This document shows positions 8,554 to 16,171 of a stretch of DNA of 64,000 bases, piece after piece. Source of the stretch: Polynucleobacter sp. TSB-Sco08W16 (GTDB lineage: Bacteria; Pseudomonadota; Gammaproteobacteria; Burkholderiales; Burkholderiaceae). The notes under the pieces are model-generated. The model did no database searches and had not been told where the DNA came from. It saw nothing but the letters and a program-made list of their open reading frames with translations. A program made the position numbers and the translations under genes. The stretch lies in contig NZ_CP061291.1 of NCBI RefSeq assembly GCF_018687455.1, forward strand, positions 310,001 to 374,000, written 5' to 3'. Numbering within the stretch: position 1 is the stretch's first letter; each line of letters opens with the position of its first letter.

Positions 8554-10256
8554 GAAGCATCTCCCGCAATTTCTGCCTTCTCTTTCTTCTTAGCATTCTT
8601 GTAGGCGGCTTCTTTGAATGGGGCCACCCCAATTCTGCGATAGGCATCTATGAAAGATTCATCTTCGTTGCGATGATTTACATAAGTGTTAATCACGTTA
8701 GTGATGACGTCTGGGATTTCATCTGCGTAAAAAGAAGGTCCAATCACTTTGCCGATGGCGGCATCGTTACCTTGCTCACCACCTAAGGTAATTTGATACC
8801 ACTCTTCACCGTCCTTATCGACACCTAAAACGCCAATATTGCCAACGTGATGGTGTCCACAAGAGTTAATGCAGCCCGAAATGTTGAGTGAGATATCACC
8901 CAAATCAAATAAGTAATCGAGATCATCAAAGCGCTCCTGAATCGCTTTGGCAATCGGTAGAGACTTGGCATTGGCTAAAGAGCAGAAGTCGCCGCCAGGG
9001 CAGGCAATGATGTCAGTCAGTAGACCAATATTTGGTAAGGCTACTTTTTGCTTTTTCGCTTCTTGCCAAAGTTCATGGAGCTTAGATTGTTCTACATCAG
9101 CCAGTACTAAGTTTTGTTCATGCGTTGCACGCAACTCACCAAAACTATATTGATCTGCTAAATCAGCGATTGCCAACATTTGTGCAGTGGTGGCGTCACC
9201 AGGCGCTACTGAGCCATGTGGCTTAAGCGACAAAATCACGCTCGCATAACCAGGCACCTGATGCGGTTTCACATTACGCTCTAGCCATCTTGCGAAAGAC
9301 GCTCTTTCTGCTTCGCTCGCAGTATTGATCACTTGTTGATCGGATAGCTTTGCCAGAGACAGATATGCAGGTTTGGTGAAATGCTTCGCAACACGATCCC
9401 ACTCTGCCTGGGTAAAGTTGACATCGCTATCTTTGTTAAATAGCCATTCACCTTCGACTTGGCGGGCAAATTCTTCTGGGCTTAAGGCTTTCACTAAGAT
9501 CTTGATGCGAGCCTTGTAAAGATTGTCTCTGCGGCCAAAGCGGTTATATACGCGCAATAGGGCAGTGAGGTAACTTGGCAATAGCTGCCATGGCAAGCCA
9601 GTCTTAATGAGTGAGCCTAAGATTGGTGTGCGACCCATGCCACCACCAGCATAGATGTCAGCAATGAGTTCCCCATTTGTATTTTTCTTGAGTTCAATAC
9701 CAACATCATGGCAAAGGAGGATTGTGCGATCTTCTTTGGCACCATTAATCGCAAACTTAAATTTACGTGGCAAGTGCGCAAACTCTGGATGTAATGTGGA
9801 CCACTGACGGAGTAGCTCACATATAGGGCGTGGGTCAACATACTCATCACCAGCAACGCCAGCAAAGGCATCACTCGTAATATTACGAATGCAATTGCCA
9901 GAAGTTTGAATGGCATGCATTTCTACTTTGGCAAGCTCAGCCAAAATATCGGGTGTATCTTCAAGTGTGACCCAGTTGTACTGAATATTTTGACGAGTAG
10001 TGAAGTGACCATAACCGCGGTCATACTTTTTAGCAATCAAGGCCATTGCGCGCAATTGATTAGAATTAAATAAGCCGTATGGAATTGCTACGCGCAGCAT
10101 GTAAGCATGGCGTTGGTGGTAGAGGCCATTCTGCAAACGCAGTGGGCGGAATTCTTCTTCAGCAAGGCTGCCATCAAGGCGTCTTGCTACCTGGTCTCGA
10201 AATTGTGCAACTCGTTGATCTACAAGGGTTTGGTCAATGTGGTCATATTTATACAT
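8550..10256 (-). CDS. cysI: assimilatory sulfite reductase hemoprotein (CysI/nitrite-sulfite reductase family)
   Basis: Cytoplasmic siroheme/[4Fe-4S] enzyme that reduces sulfite to sulfide with six electrons. At 568 residues it has the duplicated half-domain structure of the family. The cluster and siroheme ligands are seen as CPGGDFC (C-x5-C) and SGCINSCGHHHVGNIG (C-x3-C) in the C-terminal half. An N-terminal siroheme-contact segment YGHFTTRQNIQYNW is at about residues 80-93. First gene of the operon cysI-DUF934-cobA. Annotation as nitrite reductase is possible from sequence alone, but DUF934 and SUMT argue for sulfite. Confidence 0.88.
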   Translation of the reverse strand: MYKYDHIDQTLVDQRVAQFRDQVARRLDGSLAEEEFRPLRLQNGLYHQRHAYMLRVAIPYGLFNSNQLRAMALIAKKYDRGYGHFTTRQNIQYNWVTLEDTPDILAELAKVEMHAIQTSGNCIRNITSDAFAGVAGDEYVDPRPICELLRQWSTLHPEFAHLPRKFKFAINGAKEDRTILLCHDVGIELKKNTNGELIADIYAGGGMGRTPILGSLIKTGLPWQLLPSYLTALLRVYNRFGRRDNLYKARIKILVKALSPEEFARQVEGEWLFNKDSDVNFTQAEWDRVAKHFTKPAYLSLAKLSDQQVINTASEAERASFARWLERNVKPHQVPGYASVILSLKPHGSVAPGDATTAQMLAIADLADQYSFGELRATHEQNLVLADVEQSKLHELWQEAKKQKVALPNIGLLTDIIACPGGDFCSLANAKSLPIAKAIQERFDDLDYLFDLGDISLNISGCINSCGHHHVGNIGVLGVDKDGEEWYQITLGGEQGNDAAIGKVIGPSFYADEIPDVITNVINTYVNHRNEDESFIDAYRRIGVAPFKEAAYKNAKKKEKAEIAGDAS

Positions 10257-10310
10257 AGCCCACGATTGTCATGGATTTTCAATATTCCTTCAAATACTCA
10301 AAAATCAATC

Positions 10311-10333
10311 CTATATAACTCATAGCTATATAG
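10311..10333. promoter_or_regulatory. AT-rich inverted repeat upstream of cysI
   Basis: CTATATA at 10311-10317 is repeated inverted as CTATATAG at 10326-10333, about 55 bases upstream of the cysI start in the 178-base gap shared with the divergent serine hydrolase gene. It could be a regulator site (CysB is the usual regulator of such operons), but the match is too generic to name the factor. Confidence 0.25.
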
Positions 10334-10434
10334 ATGTGAGAAAACCCTAAGCTATTAAAAGTCTGCTTCAATAGTCTCAGAAGACTCAAAACAGAGGGCA
10401 ATCAAAGCCCCAAAAACCCAAAAATGGAGACAAG

Positions 10435-11724
10435 ATGAAGAAATTACAGGCTATTGGCCTTGCGCTGACCCTTGGCGCTGGCTTATTGAGCAGCACAACC
10501 TTGCTTGCTGCCGATTATTCAAAGGCACCATTGCCATTGAGTGCTACCCCCGGTCAAGGTTTTAGTCCAGACGGCCTGAAGAAAATCGACGCCTTTTTTG
10601 CAGACCAGATTGCCAATAATCAATTGCCAGGGGCGGTATTGGCTGTTGCTAAAAATGGCAAGTTAGTTATTTTCAAGCCCTATGGTTATGCAGATAAGAC
10701 AAATAACAAGCCAATGACTACGGACGCTATATTTAATTTGGCATCCATGACAAAAGTGATGGCGACTGTTGGTGGCCTCACATTTTATGAAGAGGGTAAG
10801 TTACCGCTCAATGCTCCTATCTCCAATTGGCTCCCCCAATTTAAAGAGATGAAAGTAGGCAAAGTGGATGGGGATGGCAACCTCACAACCGTGCCAGCAA
10901 AAAATCCGATAACCGTGCAAGATCTCATGCGTCATACCAATGGCTTAACGTATGGCGGTCGTGGTACAACGCCAGTACATAAATTATTCCCAGCAGGCTC
11001 TGCTCCAGCGGCAGTGCAATATACATCTTCAGAATTTATTGATAAGTTAGCTAGCAATCCATTGCTATATGAGCCAGGTACCGCCTGGGATTATGGCTTT
11101 GGTATTGATGTGCTGGGCATCATTGAAGAAAAAATTTCAGGGAAGTCTTTGGGCGGCGTACTACAAGAGCGTATTTGGAATAAGGTGGGTATGCCCAATA
11201 CTACTTTTCAGGTAGCGGAAAAAGATCGGGCTCGTTTAGCTCAGCCATTGCCAATCGATCCGCTCACTGGCAAGCCACAAAAAGTCGATATTCTGAATCA
11301 AACGGTAAAGTTTGATTGTGGTGGTTCCTGTGCGTTCTCAACCGCGGGTGACTATGTTCGTTTTGGTCAAATGCTGCTCAACGGCGGTAGCTTGGATGGC
11401 AAGAGAGTCCTCGGCCCTCAAACTGTGGCATTCATGACCTCGAATCATTTGAATAAAGATATTAAAAATAATGTGGGCGGTACTGAGCCAGGGCGTGTTG
11501 GCTATGGCTTTGGCCTAGGCGTAGCAGTACGTATGGAGCGCGGTCTCTCAGCGATTAACGGCAATATTGGAGACTTCACTTGGAATGGCGCCAATGGAAC
11601 TATTTTCTGGGTAGACCCAAAAGAGCAAATGGTCGTTGTGATGATGGCAGTTGCTCCCGGTGAAATACGTAAGGTTCATCGCGAGCAACTCAATGCGGTG
11701 ATTTACGGAGCATTGGAGAAGTAA
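10435..11724 (+). CDS. secreted serine hydrolase of the beta-lactamase/EstB family
   Basis: Exported member of the class C beta-lactamase fold, which also includes esterases and D-aminopeptidases. A signal peptide ends near residue 26 (LLSSTTLLAA). The active-site S-x-x-K is SMTK at residues 104-107, within LASMTKVMA. The second-motif Tyr is in WDYGFG rather than the Y-x-N of true beta-lactamases, and no clear K-T-G is present, so an esterase or peptidase role is likelier than antibiotic resistance. A stem-loop terminator follows 24 bases after the stop. Natural substrate unknown. Confidence 0.8.
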   Translation: MKKLQAIGLALTLGAGLLSSTTLLAADYSKAPLPLSATPGQGFSPDGLKKIDAFFADQIANNQLPGAVLAVAKNGKLVIFKPYGYADKTNNKPMTTDAIFNLASMTKVMATVGGLTFYEEGKLPLNAPISNWLPQFKEMKVGKVDGDGNLTTVPAKNPITVQDLMRHTNGLTYGGRGTTPVHKLFPAGSAPAAVQYTSSEFIDKLASNPLLYEPGTAWDYGFGIDVLGIIEEKISGKSLGGVLQERIWNKVGMPNTTFQVAEKDRARLAQPLPIDPLTGKPQKVDILNQTVKFDCGGSCAFSTAGDYVRFGQMLLNGGSLDGKRVLGPQTVAFMTSNHLNKDIKNNVGGTEPGRVGYGFGLGVAVRMERGLSAINGNIGDFTWNGANGTIFWVDPKEQMVVVMMAVAPGEIRKVHREQLNAVIYGALEK

Positions 11725-11748
11725 ATTCAAAATCAACCGCGGCAATCG

Positions 11749-11773
11749 AAAAGCCCCTTGTTTAGGGGCTTTT
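11749..11773. terminator. bidirectional Rho-independent terminator
   Basis: AAAAGCCCC (11749-11757) pairs with GGGGCTTTT (11765-11773) around a 7-base loop, with T-runs on both strands. It separates the plus-strand hydrolase gene from the convergent small membrane-protein gene ending at 11800. Confidence 0.85.
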
Positions 11774-11799
11774 GCTTTTAGAGTTATAGCTTGATGCTT

Positions 11800-12171
11800 T
11801 TACAGTCCATGCTCTCGATAGTGCCTGTAAAGATTGGCTATCGATGCAAATCCCAAAGTCACAATGAGTACTGCAAATAGGTATTCGGTAGTAAGGTAGT
11901 TAAAGACTTTGAGTTGTATAAGAACAGCGGCAGCAATAAAGATGCCAATGGATCCAAATGCCACTAGTTTGAAGTTGGGTATGAATGCACCCAAGGTAAT
12001 GGCAATAAACACCAAGTAGAGATCAGATACCAATTGATCTGCAGTCACAAAAATAGAATTCGTTAATTCAGGGTTTATGAATTTACCCAAAATAGCAATC
12101 ACAAGAATGCTAGTCAGTATGGCAAAGTTCAACTTTGCTTTAGTCAGAATCGCTTTGAATTGATCGCTCAT
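11800..12171 (-). CDS. small membrane protein of unknown function
   Basis: A 123-residue protein with about four hydrophobic segments (near residues 15-32, 45-62, 65-85 and 93-112) and a basic, His-containing C-terminus (LYRHYREHGL). I do not recognise a family. It is the last gene of a minus-strand run that starts with the Bug-type binding protein, and lies five bases after the 77-residue membrane protein, so the two may work together. It is too short to be TctA and does not show obvious TctB features, although the position next to a TTT binding protein makes that worth testing. Confidence 0.6.
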   Translation of the reverse strand: MSDQFKAILTKAKLNFAILTSILVIAILGKFINPELTNSIFVTADQLVSDLYLVFIAITLGAFIPNFKLVAFGSIGIFIAAAVLIQLKVFNYLTTEYLFAVLIVTLGFASIANLYRHYREHGL

Positions 12172-12176
12172 ATTGC

Positions 12177-12410
12177 TTAAGTCAATGCAGCGCCATTGCC
12201 ATTAAAGACGAGGCTCATTCCTAGCCAGAGAAGAATAAAGGCAACTAATACAGTAAAGCCAATTTTCTTAAGAAAGAATTCAAGAGTATCCATATAGGCT
12301 TCATCATTGCGACCAAACCATTGGTTAAAACGTTTCCATACTAGGCGGCCAACTACTAGTGGCAGCAGCATCGCAACAATGCCCAAGATAACAGTAAGGG
12401 TGGTATCCAT
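12177..12410 (-). CDS. small two-helix membrane protein of unknown function
   Basis: 77 residues with one hydrophobic helix at the N-terminus (residues 5-22) and one near residues 50-68, joined by a charged loop containing a Trp-rich patch (KRFNQWFGRNDE). No family recognised. It sits 19 bases downstream of the PDC-lactonase-like gene and five bases before the next small membrane protein, so it is probably cotranscribed with both. Confidence 0.6.
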   Translation of the reverse strand: MDTTLTVILGIVAMLLPLVVGRLVWKRFNQWFGRNDEAYMDTLEFFLKKIGFTVLVAFILLWLGMSLVFNGNGAALT

Positions 12411-12429
12411 ATAAACCTATTCTTTTCAC

Positions 12430-13350
12430 TTAATTTTGTTCAGCATTAAACGCTGGGAAGTCATACAGAATACAAGGGTTATCTACCAAGATGGATTTTC
12501 TTAGGGCCGGGTCTGTAACCCAGTCTCCAAAAAGGTCGCATAGATCGGCATCATGAGGCATTTGCTTCTTGACCATCACATGTGGCCAATCACTTCCCCA
12601 AATCAGTTGCTTGGGATTTGCCTTAATCACTGCATCATTGAATGGGCGCATATCAGAGTAGGGAAGATCGCCATCGCAAATACGATAAGGTCCCGTCATC
12701 TTGACCCAAGCCTGCTGATTTTTGAGTAAATCTAATAAACCCTGAAATCCTGCATCATGGGCCCCATGTTTTGCATGGCTATAACCAAAATGTCCAAATA
12801 CTAAATCTACAGGAAAGTTTTCAAAAACCTTGGCAAGGTTAGGATACTCATTGACATGCATCAAAAGCTCAAGATGCCACCCAAATGGTTTGATACGTTC
12901 GGCTAATGATTTGAGATTCTGTACTGGTAATCCAGCAGACTTATCGGCTACATCGACGATATTGCAGCGAATGCCGCGCACTCCAGCGGCATGCAATTGC
13001 TCTAATTCTTGATCTTGAATATCGTTCGGATTATTGGAAACAACTGCAACACCTCGAAATTTCTGGGGGTGCGCTCTCAATGCCGCAAGCATGGCTCGGT
13101 TATCGATTCCATAAACGCTTGGCTGAACGAGGACCGCTCTATCAATGCCTAGCATGCCCAGTAGAGATTGATAGCTCTCTAATGTGGCGTCTGGCGGGGT
13201 GTAGATACGCTCCCGTGCATACGGGAACTGCGTTGCTGGTCCACAAACGTGTGCATGACAGTCTACAGCCCCAGCCGGATATTCAATCTTGGGTGATCGA
13301 ATCTCTGGATCTGGTGCTTGGCACAATGGTGCTTGAGTGTGAGAAGTCAA
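12430..13350 (-). CDS. amidohydrolase of the 2-pyrone-4,6-dicarboxylate lactonase family
   Basis: Cytoplasmic TIM-barrel metal hydrolase of the amidohydrolase superfamily, LigI-like branch, whose characterised members open 2-pyrone-4,6-dicarboxylate or similar lactones. Visible: VDCHAHVCGP near residues 29-38 (first metal-site histidines), GIRCNIVD near residue 125, the LVFGHFGY segment and the C-terminal WGSDWPHV with the catalytic Asp. Length is 306 residues. It lies 20 bases downstream of a Bug binding protein and may act on the acid that this protein captures. The exact lactone is not predictable. Confidence 0.8.
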   Translation of the reverse strand: MTSHTQAPLCQAPDPEIRSPKIEYPAGAVDCHAHVCGPATQFPYARERIYTPPDATLESYQSLLGMLGIDRAVLVQPSVYGIDNRAMLAALRAHPQKFRGVAVVSNNPNDIQDQELEQLHAAGVRGIRCNIVDVADKSAGLPVQNLKSLAERIKPFGWHLELLMHVNEYPNLAKVFENFPVDLVFGHFGYSHAKHGAHDAGFQGLLDLLKNQQAWVKMTGPYRICDGDLPYSDMRPFNDAVIKANPKQLIWGSDWPHVMVKKQMPHDADLCDLFGDWVTDPALRKSILVDNPCILYDFPAFNAEQN

Positions 13351-13370
13351 AGCTAAATTGATCGTATTCG

Positions 13371-14345
13371 TTATTGCGGTTCGATATTGGCATCCTTGGC
13401 AATCTTTTGATACTTTGCCATTTCTTCGCGAACAAATTTACTAAATTCTGTTGGACTCATAGGAGTGGCTTTAATTCCTTTGCTGTCATATGCATTCTTG
13501 ACTTCAGGATCTTGCATTGATTGATTGATATCGGCATTGATCTTTTTCACAACAGCAGCAGGTGTGCCAGTTGGTGCCCAGACACCAAACCACAATGCGA
13601 TCTCAAAATTAGAATAGCCTTGCTCTGCAATCGTAGGAATCTCTGGAACAGCAGCATTGCGGGTTTTACTGGTGACGCCTAGGGCGCGCACTTTGCCACC
13701 TCTTAGTTGTCCAATCGCGGTATCTAATGGCGCCATATAAAAAGCGGTGCGACCAGACATCGTATCCTGAATCGCTTCTGGAGATCCTTTGTACGGCACG
13801 TGAATCAATTTCACACCCATCATTTGGTTGAAGTATTCGGCGGCCAAGTGGGTGGAGCTACCAACACCTGCAGAGGCAAAGGTAATTTCACCAGGCTTGG
13901 ATTTGGCTGCAATCACTAAATCACGAATGGTTTGATATGGACCATCAGCAGCGGTAATCATGACGTAAGGAGTTTGCCCAAGAATGGCCACATCAATCAA
14001 ACTCTTCAGTGGGTCATAAGGCAGCTTTTTATAGATCGCCGGGTTGGCTGCATAGGATGCCGATTGCACTAATAAGGTATAGCCATCGGGATCAGAGTTC
14101 ACCACAACACCTGTCCCAATAAGTCCGCCTGCACCAGGGCGATTTTCAATAATGACCGGTTGTTTCCAGGTTTCGGTAAGGCTTTTGGCTACCACGCGGC
14201 CAGCAATATCTGCGCCCGAGCCTGTAGTCAAAGGCACAATCATTTTGACTGTACGGTTAGGGTAGCTTTGGGCGAGCGCCAGACTCGTTCCAAATGCGAG
14301 GCTCAGAATGAGGATGAGCCTTTTCTGAATCAGCGATCTAAACAT
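13371..14345 (-). CDS. Bug-family (TctC) periplasmic binding protein
   Basis: Exported solute-binding protein of the tripartite tricarboxylate transporter family, greatly expanded in Burkholderiales; members bind dicarboxylates, tricarboxylates and aromatic acids. A signal peptide ends at about residue 25 (TSLALAQ), followed by YPNRTVKMIVPLTTGSGAD, the family N-terminal strand, and the GTSTHL-like loop GVGSSTHLAAEYF near residue 135. No TctA/TctB membrane partners are in the window, so it is an orphan as usual for Bug proteins. It leads the minus-strand group with the lactonase-like hydrolase. Confidence 0.88.
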   Translation of the reverse strand: MFRSLIQKRLILILSLAFGTSLALAQSYPNRTVKMIVPLTTGSGADIAGRVVAKSLTETWKQPVIIENRPGAGGLIGTGVVVNSDPDGYTLLVQSASYAANPAIYKKLPYDPLKSLIDVAILGQTPYVMITAADGPYQTIRDLVIAAKSKPGEITFASAGVGSSTHLAAEYFNQMMGVKLIHVPYKGSPEAIQDTMSGRTAFYMAPLDTAIGQLRGGKVRALGVTSKTRNAAVPEIPTIAEQGYSNFEIALWFGVWAPTGTPAAVVKKINADINQSMQDPEVKNAYDSKGIKATPMSPTEFSKFVREEMAKYQKIAKDANIEPQ

Positions 14346-14487
14346 CTTGTCTCCTATGCTTTTATAAGCGTTTTATAGTTTTATCCTTATACCTTCTTAG
14401 GTATTTCATTGGATAATCTACCATGGTCTCGGCAATATATAAATAGAGATAAACAGAGGCCATCAGATATTAAAAAGGTAGAGACAA

Positions 14488-15303
14488 ATGACTCAATTGC
14501 AAGACACCAAAACCGTTAACGTCAATGGCGTTGATATTGCTTATCGATTTGATGGTCCCGAAGATGGACCGGTGCTTTTAGTGGCAAATAGTCTGATGGC
14601 GAATGGCAGTATGTGGGATTGGAATATGCCTGCATTTACAGATCGTTACCGCGTACTACGTTACGACAAACGAGGGCACGGAAAGTCTGGTGTTGCGCCT
14701 GGCCCATACACCATCGCACAGCTGGCTGACGATGCTGCTGGTTTACTAGACGCCTTAAAGATTGAGAAAGCCCATTTTATGGGGCTCTCTATTGGCGGCA
14801 TGATTGGCCAACAATTAGGCGCTCGTTACCCTGAGCGCATTCTTTCATTGTCACTTTGTAATACCGCAAGCGAAATGCCGCCACGCAGCTTGTGGGAAGA
14901 TCGTTTTCAAACTGCGCGCACTCAAGGCCTTGCAGGCTTGGTGGATGGAACTATTAACCGCTGGTTCACTGCACCATTTATCGAGCGAGCTCCACAAGAT
15001 ATTGAAAAGGTTCGTCAAATGATTTTGGCAACCAATGTCGATGGATATATTGGTTGTGGCAGCGCAGTGCGCGATATGGCTCAAAGCACCATGCTTCTCA
15101 AGATTAAAGCACCTACCCTAGTGTTATCTGGTCGTCATGACCCAGCTTGCACAGTAGATCAAGGCATTGTGCTCAATCGCCTGATTGATGGATCGAGAAT
15201 GGTTATTATTGAAGATGCAGCCCATTTATCGAATATCGAGCAGCCCGCTAGATTCAATAAAGCGGTGCGAGAATTTATCGATTCAGTAGATGATCGTCTG
15301 TGA
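14488..15303 (+). CDS. pcaD: 3-oxoadipate enol-lactonase-like alpha/beta hydrolase
   Basis: Cytoplasmic hydrolase of 271 residues, predicted to open 3-oxoadipate enol-lactone in the beta-ketoadipate pathway. The nucleophile elbow is GLSIGG with Ser at residue 101, an Asp lies in LSGRHDPAC near residue 222 and the His in EDAAHLSNIEQP near residue 249. The LRYDKRGHGKSG segment is typical of PcaD. It diverges from the Bug protein gene with a 142-base gap, and the shared neighbourhood with a PDC-lactonase-like enzyme supports a role in aromatic acid use. Other pca genes are not in the window, so the substrate is inferred. Confidence 0.78.
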   Translation: MTQLQDTKTVNVNGVDIAYRFDGPEDGPVLLVANSLMANGSMWDWNMPAFTDRYRVLRYDKRGHGKSGVAPGPYTIAQLADDAAGLLDALKIEKAHFMGLSIGGMIGQQLGARYPERILSLSLCNTASEMPPRSLWEDRFQTARTQGLAGLVDGTINRWFTAPFIERAPQDIEKVRQMILATNVDGYIGCGSAVRDMAQSTMLLKIKAPTLVLSGRHDPACTVDQGIVLNRLIDGSRMVIIEDAAHLSNIEQPARFNKAVREFIDSVDDRL

Positions 15304-15358
15304 AGTTTGTATGAAGGTGTATTTCTAAATAAGCACTAATAACAAAGAGGGGTTTTAT

Positions 15359-15937
15359 ATGACCGATTTATCTGTAGATCAAATTAAAGCAATGCGCGCC
15401 AATGTATTGGGTGCAGCAGCAAAAGTTCCTGGAGCGCTAATTGGGCTAGGCATTTTGTTCATCATCCTTGGCATGATTGGCGTTGCCGGTCAGGTTCTTT
15501 TCTCCTTGGTATCCGTTAACGTGCTTGGCATTTTCTTGTTTGCTGGCGGAGTACTTCAAGGTATACATGCATTCAAATCTGCTGGCTGGAAAAGTGTCAG
15601 CGTTCAGCTCATCTTTGCTGTTTTGTATATTGGTGCCGCTATTTATGTTTGGGCCTTCCCAATCCCAGCACTAGAGGCAATCACCTTGTGGCTCGCTGCG
15701 ATCTTCTTCATCACCGGCTTCTTGCGCTTAATCTCTGCATTTCAGCATCGTCATTTTGCAGAGTGGTTCTGGCTCGCACTATCTGCAGCGATTTCAATCT
15801 TGATGGGCGTTCTCATCATGAATAACTTCCCATCCTCAAGCCTGTGGCTACCTGGCCTCTTGATTGCCATTGAATTGCTATTGCAAGGCTGGTCATTATT
15901 GTTCTTAGGCTTTGCTGCCAAGTCACTCACGAAGTAA
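15359..15937 (+). CDS. HdeD/DUF308 family membrane protein
   Basis: Inner-membrane protein of 192 residues with six hydrophobic segments and the family arrangement of paired helices (GLGILFIILGMIGVAG near residue 30, ISILMGVLIM near residue 145). HdeD of E. coli is linked to acid resistance at high cell density; whether this holds here is unknown. It follows pcaD by 55 bases with an AGAGG ribosome binding site (15345-15349). A 61-residue basic protein follows 30 bases downstream. Confidence 0.75.
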   Translation: MTDLSVDQIKAMRANVLGAAAKVPGALIGLGILFIILGMIGVAGQVLFSLVSVNVLGIFLFAGGVLQGIHAFKSAGWKSVSVQLIFAVLYIGAAIYVWAFPIPALEAITLWLAAIFFITGFLRLISAFQHRHFAEWFWLALSAAISILMGVLIMNNFPSSSLWLPGLLIAIELLLQGWSLLFLGFAAKSLTK

Positions 15938-15967
15938 TTTACTCATTCAATACAAAGAGCAGCGATC

Positions 15968-16153
15968 ATGGCAATGAAAAAAACAGACTTATACAAAAAC
16001 TTAGCCTTGACCACTGCTCAGCGTATGAAGAACGCGGCTAAGACTCCTAAACCTGGAGCTGCTGATGCGGTAGCAAAAACCAAAAAAGAGTTAGCAGAGG
16101 CAAATCCGATGCTAGCTTCTTTGATGGGCAAGAGTAAGCCCAAATCTAAGTAG
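15968..16153 (+). CDS. small basic protein of unknown function
   Basis: 61 residues, Lys- and Ala-rich, with a charged C-terminus (MGKSKPKSK) and no membrane helix. AGAG (15957-15960) lies upstream of ATG 15968, and the spacing to hdeD (30 bases) suggests cotranscription. No family recognised. The conserved-looking central segment ELAEANPMLASLMGK suggests a real protein rather than chance. Confidence 0.55.
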   Translation: MAMKKTDLYKNLALTTAQRMKNAAKTPKPGAADAVAKTKKELAEANPMLASLMGKSKPKSK

Positions 16154-16171
16154 TTCATTTTTAATCAATGT

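Noticed and set aside
10435..11724. True beta-lactamase (resistance gene)
   Set aside because: S-x-x-K is present but the Y-x-N and K-T-G motifs of class C enzymes are not seen; EstB-like hydrolase is a better call.
11800..12410. The two small membrane proteins as TctA/TctB permease subunits of a tripartite tricarboxylate transporter
   Set aside because: TctA is about 500 residues with twelve helices and TctB about 150; lengths of 77 and 123 residues and lack of the family motifs do not support it.
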